Part shown: positions 9,178 through 16,664 of the stretch, piece after piece
Position numbering within the stretch: the first letter of the stretch is position 1
Layout: every line of letters starts with the position of its first letter
Assembly: GCA_016722635.1 (NCBI GenBank)
Contig: JADKIX010000009.1
Span: 1 to 31,381 of the forward strand
Direction: 5' to 3'
Length of the DNA stretch: 31,381 nt
Source: Rhodospirillaceae bacterium
GTDB taxonomy: Bacteria; Pseudomonadota; Alphaproteobacteria; JAEUKQ01
The notes under the pieces: generated by a model
Seen by the model: the letters and a program-made list of their open reading frames with translations, nothing else
The model's database searches: none
What the model was told of the DNA's origin: nothing
Translations under genes and position numbers: made by a program

Positions 9178-10251
9178 TTAACCAGCGTAATGCTTACCAA
9201 AGCGGTTGGCCAAGAAATCATCCAAATTGGCATCTTCCTGCCTAACAAAACCCTTAGCTGGCAGGTTGCCCAAGCGGTGCATGTCAATCATGGCACAGGC
9301 GCCAGCAGCAGTGGTGATTTGAATAGCACTCATCCATTTGCCGTTAATCTCTTTAGCATAGATTTTGCGGCTATAGGTTTCTTGCCAAAATTTTCCGCCC
9401 TTTTCGCCCGTGACGTTAACAAACACCAGCACCACATCTTGCCCCGTCCCGGGAATGGCATTTTCCAAAATGTTTTTCACCACCTCACGCCGTTCTTGCA
9501 GGCGTAAATCCTGAAGTAAAAACTGCATCAGGTTTTGGTGGCCGGGATAGCGGACGGTTTTATAGTTTAGGAATTGTACGCGGCCAGCCAGCGTATCACA
9601 TAAAGTGCCCAGTCCGCCGGAGGTATTGAAAGCCTCATATTCCACGCCGTCAAGGGAGAAATGTTCCAGGCCTTCCAAGGGCGTTAGTTCAACTTTTTTG
9701 CCATTTTCAATGGCTTCACACAAATTGCAATATTCATTGATCAGACCGTCCGTACTCCAGGTTAAGGTATATTTCAAACGGTTGACCGGAAATTGCGGTA
9801 AGGCCCCGACGCGCATGGACACTTGGTGTAATTTATCAAAATTCTTCGCCAAATGGTGGGCGGCAATACCTATAAATCCAGGGGCTAGACCGCATTGTGG
9901 TACTAGGGCAGTTTTTGCCTTCTCTGCCAATTGTTTGACGGTACGGGTGGAAGTGACATCCTCGGTCAAATCAAAATAATGGGCGCCAGCTTGGGTTGCT
10001 GCACGGGCGACCAGCGGATTGAGGGCATAGGGCAGGGCGCTCAGCACCGCCTGCATGCCTTGCATGGCTTGCAATAATTGTTTTTCATTGGCCACATCTG
10101 CCTCAATTTTACGGATGGCCGGATTTTTGATATGGGTCATAAAATCCTTGCTACGGTCAGCAACCGCCACTTTATATTCGCCGCTAGCATTTAACATTTC
10201 TGCAATAGCGCTGCCAATTTTACCGCCGCCAACCACCAATACCTGATACAT
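9178..10251 (-). CDS. Saccharopine dehydrogenase-family NAD(P)-dependent oxidoreductase (lysine-6-dehydrogenase-like)
   Basis: The 357-residue soluble enzyme opens with a Rossmann motif, VLVVGGGKIGSAIAEML, followed by VAVADRS (acidic residue after strand two) and SALPYALNPLVARAA, then YFDLTED and CGLAPGFIGIAAHHL. These are hallmarks of the saccharopine dehydrogenase / lysine dehydrogenase superfamily. The family oxidises or reduces amino-group-bearing substrates such as saccharopine or lysine. Which one cannot be read from sequence. It is divergent from an Lrp/AsnC regulator 152 bases away, suggesting amino-acid-responsive control, and is monocistronic with a strong terminator. Confidence 0.88.
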   Translation of the reverse strand: MYQVLVVGGGKIGSAIAEMLNASGEYKVAVADRSKDFMTHIKNPAIRKIEADVANEKQLLQAMQGMQAVLSALPYALNPLVARAATQAGAHYFDLTEDVTSTRTVKQLAEKAKTALVPQCGLAPGFIGIAAHHLAKNFDKLHQVSMRVGALPQFPVNRLKYTLTWSTDGLINEYCNLCEAIENGKKVELTPLEGLEHFSLDGVEYEAFNTSGGLGTLCDTLAGRVQFLNYKTVRYPGHQNLMQFLLQDLRLQERREVVKNILENAIPGTGQDVVLVFVNVTGEKGGKFWQETYSRKIYAKEINGKWMSAIQITTAAGACAMIDMHRLGNLPAKGFVRQEDANLDDFLANRFGKHYAG

Positions 10252-10403
10252 GCTTGCCCCTCTGTGCCAAAAAAATCTTGTTGAATGAATAATGATATGC
10301 TACCCCTGTCGGCTGGACAGAAGATAGCTGGCGTAATGATAGATTTATCCATAAAACCAGACAAATGACTTTAAATAATCTCGAAATGACGGAATAAACA
10401 GAA
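10252..10403. promoter_or_regulatory. Divergent control region between the dehydrogenase and Lrp-type regulator
   Basis: This 152-bp AT-leaning intergenic stretch must hold promoters for both genes. It contains an imperfect GATA...TATC palindrome near 10338-10349, the sort of site an Lrp-family octamer could bind. No promoter box is clear enough to assign. Confidence 0.35.
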
Positions 10404-10880
10404 ATGTCCTTAAAACAAAATCCTGATCAGACGGATGAACATCTGATAAGCTTATTAACGGCAAATGCCCGGGTGTCAGCTGCATTATTGGCGAGGAAGG
10501 TTGGTTTATCGCGCAGTGCCGTGCAGCAGCGGCTTCGGCGGTTGGAACAGCAGGGGATCATTGAAGGGTATAGCGTGGTGCTAAAAACCATTCCTGTGCA
10601 TCCGCAAAGGTGGCGGGCAATGGTCATGGTGGTGCTGGAATCACGTCAACAGGAACGGGTAATTGAAAGTCTGCGCGGCATGGCCGAGGTGCTGGTGGCC
10701 CATACGGTCAGCGGTGAATATGACTTGATGGTTGAAATCGCTGCTACTGATGCCGAGGATTTAGATCAGTTGTTAAGCAAAATCGGGCGGTTGCCAGGGG
10801 TTGGCCGTACGACTTCATTTATTTTGCTTAGCCGGAAGATCACCCGTGGCGAGCGCCAATCAAAAGAATCCACTATCTGA
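10404..10880 (+). CDS. Lrp/AsnC-family transcriptional regulator
   Basis: The 158-residue protein has an N-terminal AsnC helix-turn-helix (residues about 10-60: ISLLTANARVSAALLARKVG, then SRSAVQQRLRRLEQQGII). A C-terminal RAM effector domain follows (MVMVVLES, then HTVSGEYDLMVEIAA and LPGVGRTTSFILL). Lrp-type proteins sense amino acids and often regulate a divergent neighbour, here the saccharopine-dehydrogenase-like enzyme. The Shine-Dalgarno is weak. Confidence 0.93.
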   Translation: MSLKQNPDQTDEHLISLLTANARVSAALLARKVGLSRSAVQQRLRRLEQQGIIEGYSVVLKTIPVHPQRWRAMVMVVLESRQQERVIESLRGMAEVLVAHTVSGEYDLMVEIAATDAEDLDQLLSKIGRLPGVGRTTSFILLSRKITRGERQSKESTI

Positions 10881-10909
10881 TTTCTGAGGGTCAAAATTTT
10901 ATACATTCC

Positions 10910-11287
10910 TTAAGAAATGGGTTTTGGGCAGGGGAATTCCTCAAATAATATGATGATGATAAGGCCTGAAGCTGAAAAATGCGAACCCAAATACCCATCT
11001 TTTGGAGCTTGTTTTAACCTTCTGGTGATAATTTCGCGCAGCATGAAATCTGTAACGGGTGGGGGAATAGAAAAATAGGAACAAGTGTTGTTCCACTGAT
11101 CCACTGTTTCTAATCCATCTATAAGACCGATTATATAATGGGAACAAGTATTTGGATCATTATCACATAAAGTTAAGAACATATCTCCCGTATAATATGA
11201 CCATGATTTGGATGGTTGCGCGGGCTGTTGTCCTAAGGCTGTACCGGCGATAAAGCTAAAAAATAAAAGCTTGAATATTAATTGCAT
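10910..11287 (-). CDS. Exported Rap1a/Tai-like protein
   Basis: A 125-residue protein with a clear signal peptide (MQLIFKLLFFSFIAGTALGQ). The mature part follows the Rap1a/Tai layout: TGDMFLTLC, CSHYIIGLIDGLE, FSIPPPVTDFMLREIITRRL, and a terminal LFEEFPCP. Several family cysteines are present (LC, TC, PC). The usual FC before IP is YFS here, and the segment before SASG is irregular. Family members in Serratia neutralise type VI peptidoglycan amidases in the periplasm, but most homologues are orphans of unknown role. No cognate effector is visible nearby. GAGG precedes the ATG at a rather long distance. Confidence 0.72.
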   Translation of the reverse strand: MQLIFKLLFFSFIAGTALGQQPAQPSKSWSYYTGDMFLTLCDNDPNTCSHYIIGLIDGLETVDQWNNTCSYFSIPPPVTDFMLREIITRRLKQAPKDGYLGSHFSASGLIIIILFEEFPCPKPIS

Positions 11288-11374
11288 GGATTAAAAGCCT
11301 CGTACGTATACGAATTTTATAAATGCCCCATCAAAAAAGCTGGCTGACCGGCAATTCCCCTAGAGAGACCGGGA

Positions 11375-11982
11375 TTATTTCTTAGAATTTTGCTGCAGCT
11401 GGTTCAGTTGCTGTTGCAATTGGTCCAACTGTTCCTTTAAGTTTTTTAAGCTTTGATCGGGTTGCCCGCCACTATTAGGCGATGATCTTTCCTGGTTTTT
11501 CTCAGTGCCCATGGTATTTTTAGCCCCAAACGGGTTAAACATCTGCAAGGATTTTGGAAAAAATCCATATTGCGGCGCGTCACATCATCAAGCTGCGGCA
11601 AAGGGAACATAGGGCCAAAAGTTTGCTGTAATTGCTGGCGGAAATTTTGTTGCTGTTGCACAAAGCTCTCCATCGATTGATCCAAATATTTTGGCACCAG
11701 CATTTGCAGATTGTCCCCATAAAAACCGATCAATTGCCGCAGGAAATTCAACGGCAATAATTTCTGGCCTTTGCCTTCCTGCTCAACAATAATTTGGGTT
11801 AAGACCGCCCGGGTAATATCCTCCTCGGTTTTGGCGTCCACCACCACAAAATCCACATTGTCTTTCACCAACTGGCATAAATATTCCAAAGTCACATAAC
11901 TGCTGGTGGCGGTATTATAAAGACGGCGATTGGCGTATTTCTTAATCTTGATTGGGTTAGCGGGGGCGGCGGCTTCGGTCAT
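11375..11982 (-). pseudogene. phaR: PHB synthesis regulator PhaR, one frameshift
   Basis: PhaR binds both DNA and PHB granules and represses granule-associated genes. The N-terminal DNA-binding region is typical: IKIKKYANRRLYNTATSSYV, then LVKDNVDFVVVDAKTEEDIT, and QIIVEQEGKG. The accumulation-associated part follows (LPLNFLRQLIGFYGDNLQ). At MDFFQ the frame is lost by one missing A in CAAAATCC. The next frame gives KSLQMFNPFGAKNTMGTEKN and a heptad-rich Gln/Leu tail (LKEQLDQLQQQLNQLQQ), ending at 11375. Repaired length is about 202 residues. It is divergent from phaE-phaC. The truncated product would keep the DNA-binding part but lose the coiled-coil tail. Confidence 0.88.
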
Positions 11983-12219
11983 GGATTTGTTCCTGGCTGG
12001 TTTTTGATGTCAGATGGCTGGTTCAGCAAACCAACTTGTATTTTCCGTTAGGAATAAGGGTTCTTTTTTGTTAAGCTATCTCAGATGCTATCGAAAAATA
12101 GCTAAAATAAACAATTAATCCTGCCCCATTATATAGGGGAAAATTAGGATCACAATGATTTTTCCGTCAAATGATCCGTTAGGTTAAAAAAATAAAATAA
12201 CCGATCAGGAGGAGACAAC

Positions 12220-12729
12220 ATGGCAACCACCGACCACAAAAAAAATTCATCCGCCCAAAATACGGAAAAAGCCAATCCATCTGCTAAACCAGGGATAGCA
12301 GATAAGGGGGAAGCGGAGCCTACCCCCGATAGTTCCTTTAATCCCGATTACCCGGGTTCATGGATAGAGGCGGCCAAACAAACCCTAGATTTGTGGCAGC
12401 AACAATTATCCGGTAATTTGGCAGATCCTTACTGGGTTGACCAATGGGGATATTTCTTGAATAATTTACGGCAGGCGGCTGCCCAACGCGATGCCCAAAA
12501 TCCAAAAACTGCCGCACCTGACCCAAAGCAACATTCCAAGGCTGCTGATCATGAACAACCGCCTGCAAAGCCCCAAGCCGCTGGCTTATCATCTGAACAA
12601 CGCCTGGGCGATGTGGATGAGTTGGCCAAACGCCTCCATGACCTTGAAAAACGGGTGGCCGTTTTGGAACGACAAAATGGGTCAACCGCCCCTCAAGGCA
12701 CCCCTAAATCTTCCAAGCGCCCTTCTTGA
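12220..12729 (+). CDS. phaE: Small PHA synthase partner subunit, PhaE-like
   Basis: The 169-residue acidic protein follows AGGAGGAG at good spacing. Residues 1-40 are low-complexity, rich in Ser, Pro, Lys and Ala. The middle has PGSWIEAAKQTLDLWQQQLS and DPYWVDQWGYFLNNLRQAAA, an amphipathic tryptophan-rich region like phasins and PhaE. The end holds a short coiled coil (VDELAKRLHDLEKRVAVLER) matching the PhaE C-terminal style. It overlaps the phaC start by 53 bases, which supports a synthase subunit. It is much shorter than the Allochromatium PhaE (about 357 residues) and nearer the size of the Bacillus class IV partner. A phasin is the alternative reading. Confidence 0.65.
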   Translation: MATTDHKKNSSAQNTEKANPSAKPGIADKGEAEPTPDSSFNPDYPGSWIEAAKQTLDLWQQQLSGNLADPYWVDQWGYFLNNLRQAAAQRDAQNPKTAAPDPKQHSKAADHEQPPAKPQAAGLSSEQRLGDVDELAKRLHDLEKRVAVLERQNGSTAPQGTPKSSKRPS

Positions 12730-13750
12730 CGCCATCCATCACGAAGGACTTGCGCGTTACCAGCGTTTTTTGAAGGGGATAAAAGCTTATCAAAACCATC
12801 CGTATCAGCGGCAAATAACGTCGCTGCCGGTGGTTTCCCAAGAATCAACCAGCCGCTTATTTCTATGTCAAGCGACGCAACCGCAAGGGATGATAGTGAT
12901 CGTACCTTCCCTCATCAACCGTTCTTATATTTTGGATTTAGCAGAAAATAATTCTTTTATTAGGAGGTTAGGGGAGCGGGGATATAGTACCTTGCTGCTG
13001 GATTGGGGTGATCCCACTGTCTTGGAACAGCAATTCGGCTTAGATGATTATATAGCACGATTATTACATATGGTGGAGGCAGCTAGGCTACAAGCAGGCG
13101 ATCAACCTGTTTATATCATGGGTTATTGTATGGGCGGGCTGCTTGCTATGGCTGCAGCTGTCTTGAAGCCGAAAGTTTTTAAGGGTGTATGTTTACTGGC
13201 AACACCCTGGGATTTCCAGGCCGTGCCCATGCCGCTCGCGCAAGCCCTTAGCAGTCATTGGCCCAGTTGGCAATCTTTGTTGCCGTCCCTATCTGTGGTG
13301 CCGGTTGAATGGTTACAATGGTATTTTTCGGCCCTTAACCCTTTGCAAATCCTACAAAAATTCAGCAAATTCGGGGAGTTACCCCAGCAATCTGCCGCTG
13401 CCCAGCAATTTGTAGCGCTTGAGGATTGGTTAAATGATGGGGTAGCCGTTACCCAGCGGGTCATTCAGGAATCTTTAGAAAACTGGTACCGGGATAATTT
13501 GCCCATTCAGGCACAATGGCGGGTAGGGGGGCAGATCATTGCCCCCCGATATGTAGATTGCCCTATATTGGCGGTACTGCCGAAACAAGACCGGATTGTC
13601 CCCCTAGCTAGTGCATCTGCCATATCCAGCAACCTGCCATCTATAAAGATGGTGACTATTGACGCTGGTCATATTGGCATGGTGGCCAGTCCTCGTGCTG
13701 CACCGCAAACTATTGCAGTGATTGCGAATTGGCTAAATACCCTTTCCTAG
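12677..13750 (+). CDS. phaC: Poly(3-hydroxyalkanoate) synthase, short class III/IV-like catalytic subunit
   Basis: PhaC polymerises (R)-3-hydroxybutyryl-CoA on the granule surface. From the ATG at 12677 it has 357 residues with the lipase-like box GYCMGG (C151), PKQDRIVP (D305) and DAGHIGM (H332). That is the same spacing as the class III Allochromatium enzyme (C149, D302, H331). PSLINRSYILDL and LLLDWGDP are further family blocks. The frame is open upstream to 12491, but that part is out-of-frame phaE, so 12677 is preferred. The long N-terminal domain of class I enzymes (about 600 residues), usual in alphaproteobacteria, is absent. Confidence 0.93.
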   Translation: MGQPPLKAPLNLPSALLDAIHHEGLARYQRFLKGIKAYQNHPYQRQITSLPVVSQESTSRLFLCQATQPQGMIVIVPSLINRSYILDLAENNSFIRRLGERGYSTLLLDWGDPTVLEQQFGLDDYIARLLHMVEAARLQAGDQPVYIMGYCMGGLLAMAAAVLKPKVFKGVCLLATPWDFQAVPMPLAQALSSHWPSWQSLLPSLSVVPVEWLQWYFSALNPLQILQKFSKFGELPQQSAAAQQFVALEDWLNDGVAVTQRVIQESLENWYRDNLPIQAQWRVGGQIIAPRYVDCPILAVLPKQDRIVPLASASAISSNLPSIKMVTIDAGHIGMVASPRAAPQTIAVIANWLNTLS

Positions 13751-13762
13751 AGCCGAAAAAAT

Positions 13763-13791
13763 TTGCCTAAAAATAGCATGTAATATATTAT
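13763..13791 (+). promoter_or_regulatory. Candidate sigma-70 promoter for phaA
   Basis: TTGCCT at 13763-13768 and TATTAT at 13786-13791 are separated by 17 bases. They lie in the 128-bp phaC-phaA gap, about 88 bases before the phaA ATG. This would allow phaA transcription independent of phaEC. It is a motif match only. Confidence 0.4.
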
Positions 13792-13878
13792 GTTGTGACG
13801 CAGCATGAAAATTAGCGCCTGCTGAGGCCGCTAGGTGGAAAGCTGTGAGAATGATTGGTTCAATAAAATAGTGAGAAG

Positions 13879-15060
13879 ATGATGCAAGAAGTTGTAATCG
13901 CCAGTGCTGTTCGTACCCCCATCGGCTCCTTTCAAGGGGTTTTTAACAATGTGTCCGCCCATCAATTAGGGACGGTGGCCATTAGGGCCGCTTTGGAACG
14001 CGCAAAAACCGCTCCCCAAGATATCCAGGAAGTGGTGATGGGGCAAATACTTACGGCAGGCGCCGGACAGAACCCGGCCCGGCAAGCGGCGATGGCTGCA
14101 GGCATTCCGGTGGGTGCCACTGCCTATGTCCTTAATCAAATGTGCGGTTCCGGTTTGCGTGCGGTAGTAGCTGCTTACCAAAGCATCCGCCTGGGTGATC
14201 AAGATATGGTTGTGGCGGGCGGGCAGGAAAGTATGAGCCAATCTCCGCATTGTCTGTGGTTGCGCCCAGGGGTCAAAATGGGTGATGCCCCCATGGTGGA
14301 TACCATGATTCATGATGGGCTATGGGATGCTTTTCACCATTACCATATGGGTATAACGGCCGAAAATTTGGCACGGCAATTTAACATCAGCCGTCAACAA
14401 CAAGATGAATTTGCCCTTTTTTCCCAGCAAAAAACCGAACAAGCCATTAAGAACAATTTGTTCCAAGCCGAAATTGTCCCTGTGCCAGTCAAAAATGGCA
14501 AAATTGAAAGTTTGGTGACTGCGGACGAATATCCCAAAGCTGGTGTAAGCCTAGAATTACTTGCCAAATTACGCCCGGCTTTTGACCGGGAAAAAGGTAC
14601 GGTCACGGCTGGCAACGCCTCCGGCCTGAATGACGGAGCAGCGGCTTTGGTTTTAATGTCAAAGACGACAGCTGTGAAGAAAGGGATCAAGCCGTTGGCG
14701 CGGATCGTTTCCTGGGCAACGGCGGGGGTGGAACCTGCTTTGATGGGCACGGGGCCCATTCCGGCCAGCCGTTTGGCCTTGCAGCGGGCGGGGTGGAAAA
14801 TGGACCAATTGGATTTAATTGAGGCGAATGAGGCTTTTGCCGTGCAATCTTGCGTTGTGAACCAAGAAATGAAATGGGACAAGGCGAAGGTGAATGTCAA
14901 TGGTGGGGCGATTGCCTTGGGTCACCCCATTGGTGCCTCGGGCGCTCGTATTTTGGTAACGTTGCTGCATGAAATGGCGCGCCGTAAAGCCAAACGCGGG
15001 CTCGCCACCCTGTGCATTGGCGGCGGCATGGGCATTGCGATGTGTGTGGAGCGGGAATAA
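13879..15060 (+). CDS. phaA: Acetyl-CoA C-acetyltransferase (beta-ketothiolase) PhaA
   Basis: PhaA condenses two acetyl-CoA to acetoacetyl-CoA, the first step of PHB synthesis. The 393-residue biosynthetic thiolase is intact, with acyl-accepting C89 in NQMCGSGLRAV, H349 in GGAIALGHPIGASG, and C379 in LCIGGGMG. NEAFAVQ is also present. The ATG at 13879 is preceded by a weak purine-rich AGTGAGAAG. The next PHB gene, phaB, is 1.6 kb downstream because a restriction-modification cassette lies between them. Confidence 0.96.
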   Translation: MMQEVVIASAVRTPIGSFQGVFNNVSAHQLGTVAIRAALERAKTAPQDIQEVVMGQILTAGAGQNPARQAAMAAGIPVGATAYVLNQMCGSGLRAVVAAYQSIRLGDQDMVVAGGQESMSQSPHCLWLRPGVKMGDAPMVDTMIHDGLWDAFHHYHMGITAENLARQFNISRQQQDEFALFSQQKTEQAIKNNLFQAEIVPVPVKNGKIESLVTADEYPKAGVSLELLAKLRPAFDREKGTVTAGNASGLNDGAAALVLMSKTTAVKKGIKPLARIVSWATAGVEPALMGTGPIPASRLALQRAGWKMDQLDLIEANEAFAVQSCVVNQEMKWDKAKVNVNGGAIALGHPIGASGARILVTLLHEMARRKAKRGLATLCIGGGMGIAMCVERE

Positions 15061-15139
15061 AATGGTTATTACTAAAATCTGACGCAGCAATACCCAATAG
15101 GTTCTGGAACAAAGATCAGGTGAAATATAGTTGCAAAAT

Positions 15140-15151
15140 AAATTTACTACA
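15140..15151. repeat. Left copy of 12-bp direct repeat flanking the R-M cassette
   Basis: AAATTTACTACA here recurs exactly at 16625-16636. The two copies bracket the methyltransferase and endonuclease genes. The copy lies 31 bases from the end of the methyltransferase gene and 80 bases after phaA. Confidence 0.7.
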
Positions 15152-15181
15152 TCTTTTTTCTAATTATCTAAAATAAACTTC

Positions 15182-15811
15182 TTAAAACAGCATTTGGGAA
15201 TTATGTGCGTAAGTAGGCCAATGAGGTTTATAATCCTCAACTTGATTGCCCCATTGTTCCCAGCCAGGGCGTTGCCCACGCGCAAATAATTCTAAATAGG
15301 GCGGTTTGCTGCAGCGTTCAATAATATCATAAAGTTCATCTGGTTTTCTGGAATGCTCTCTCTTTCTGGTTTGTATTATATTTACTTGTGTTCTTCCTGA
15401 ATTTAACGTACGAGCGTTTTTTCCTTTTACTCCAAACAATATAATCTCAGTAACATTTCTAAAATAAAACCCTACCCCTCTACCGTCTGGCCCCCCATCT
15501 TTCCTAATTTTATGCCAAATAATATTAGTTTTATACTGAAATCCCCACGCTTCCATAACTTCAATACCTTCTTTGATCAACGCATTAGGTACCCATAAAT
15601 ATAAATGAGAAGGCTCAAGCAGGCATTCATTAACAGGGATATTTTTTATCTCTTTTAGGGATAAAGTTGGATATCGGTTAAGTCTTTTATGTTCGGGTGC
15701 CATTTTGCCAGTCCTGTTTTTAAACTGCCAAGGAGGATCGGCTAATATAGTATGAAATTTTTGAGTTACTTTAGTTCTAAAATCTATAATAACATTTTCA
15801 TTTAATAGCAT
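15182..15811 (-). CDS. MT-A70-family DNA adenine-N6 methyltransferase of the R-M cassette
   Basis: The 209-residue protein has the MT-A70 catalytic motif ADPPW (D25-W28) near the N-terminus and then YPTLSLKEIKNIPV, LYLWVPNAL, TNIIWHKIRKDG and EIILFGVKG. It ends with REHSRKPDELYDIIERCS and YLELFARGQRPGWEQWGNQV. Prokaryotic members make N6-methyladenine. It starts 3 bases after the endonuclease stop, with GAGG inside the end of that gene as its ribosome site, so the two are co-translated. Codon and base usage are more AT-rich than the pha genes. The frame is intact. It should protect host DNA from the partner enzyme. Confidence 0.9.
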   Translation of the reverse strand: MLLNENVIIDFRTKVTQKFHTILADPPWQFKNRTGKMAPEHKRLNRYPTLSLKEIKNIPVNECLLEPSHLYLWVPNALIKEGIEVMEAWGFQYKTNIIWHKIRKDGGPDGRGVGFYFRNVTEIILFGVKGKNARTLNSGRTQVNIIQTRKREHSRKPDELYDIIERCSKPPYLELFARGQRPGWEQWGNQVEDYKPHWPTYAHNSQMLF

Positions 15812-15814
15812 TAT

Positions 15815-16401
15815 TTAATCCTCTAAATATAAGTTTTTTGTAATTCCAAAAACTAAAAGTGGGCAGCCAGCACCACCTCCGCCCTCAATTCTGGGTAGTA
15901 GTTTACTCATATGTGTTGTGGATGCCCCGTAAGAAGCGCCTCTTTGGAGTGATACAAAAATCTCTTGGAGATTATCACATCTTGTTATAATAACTCCAAC
16001 GCTTATAGCACGTAAATCAAAAAGAAGTCGGAAATTATATAAATCTCTATCAAAACAGGGATCTTTATTATTCCATTCAATTTCAAGTGCTACTCTATTC
16101 TTATAACAATCCACTTTATGAGTAGGTGAATCAAGGGTTTTGTCATCTACAATAACTTTTGTTTTAAAGATTTTTCTTTCCAACCTTTCGCATATAAGGA
16201 AGTATCTATAGCTTCTGCTACTTTAGATTTACTTCCTCCTCCTACAGTAATCCAACTTTTTCTAAATCTAAAGTTTGTAAGGGTTTCGATTATGTCATTC
16301 CATTCTTGGGGAAAATCATTTTTGAGAATGGCAGCTGCATGTTTCCATTCATAAATCTCATAATGGTCCTTTAAAAAATCTCCAAAAATATTCATTCTCA
16401 T
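15815..16401 (-). pseudogene. BglII/BstYI-like type II restriction endonuclease, one frameshift
   Basis: Two frames make one protein of about 195 residues. The N-terminal part (16401-16150) reads DFLKDHYEIYEWKHAAAIL and ENDFPQEWNDII-like helices. The second part has HKVDCYKNRVALEIEWNNKD, then FDRDLYNFRLLFDLRAISVG, VIITR, YGASTTHMSKLLPRIEGGG and CPLLVFGI. This is the layout of BglII-like nucleases, whose Asp/Glu-x-Glu active site lies in the KVDCYKNRVALEIEW region. The frames join if the GAAAAATC run near 16160 had one more A. If the lesion is real, the nuclease is dead while its methyltransferase survives. Sites near GATC (AGATCT or RGATCY) would be expected only by homology. Confidence 0.82.
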
Positions 16402-16624
16402 TTCAAGACAGCCTCAATTTTGTAAATTAGATTCCTACTGATTTTATGTGGTTTTATGTTCAAGATAGATTTAAAGTGTGTAAATAAAAATTTGGGGATA
16501 ATTTATGGCAAGGCTAGTAAATTACTATCTATGATACGTCACACGGGTAATTTAATTTTTATCATATTAAGATCGATACTTTATGTATATTAATAAATCT
16601 ATGCACAGAACAGAGAAATTTATA

Positions 16625-16636
16625 AAATTTACTACA
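16625..16636. repeat. Right copy of 12-bp direct repeat flanking the R-M cassette
   Basis: AAATTTACTACA identical to 15140-15151, located 29 bases before the phaB start. The 223 bases between the endonuclease start and this copy are very AT-rich and show no gene; they presumably hold the cassette promoter. Confidence 0.7.
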
Positions 16637-16664
16637 AAAATAAAAATCCGGCGGGGAGGGTAAC

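Noticed and set aside
12491..12676. Upstream 62-codon extension of phaC
   Set aside because: This is the phaE-like gene read out of frame; PhaC family similarity begins after 12677.
14394..14900. 168-codon minus-strand ORF opposite phaA
   Set aside because: Antisense shadow of an intact thiolase with no ribosome site or recognisable domain.
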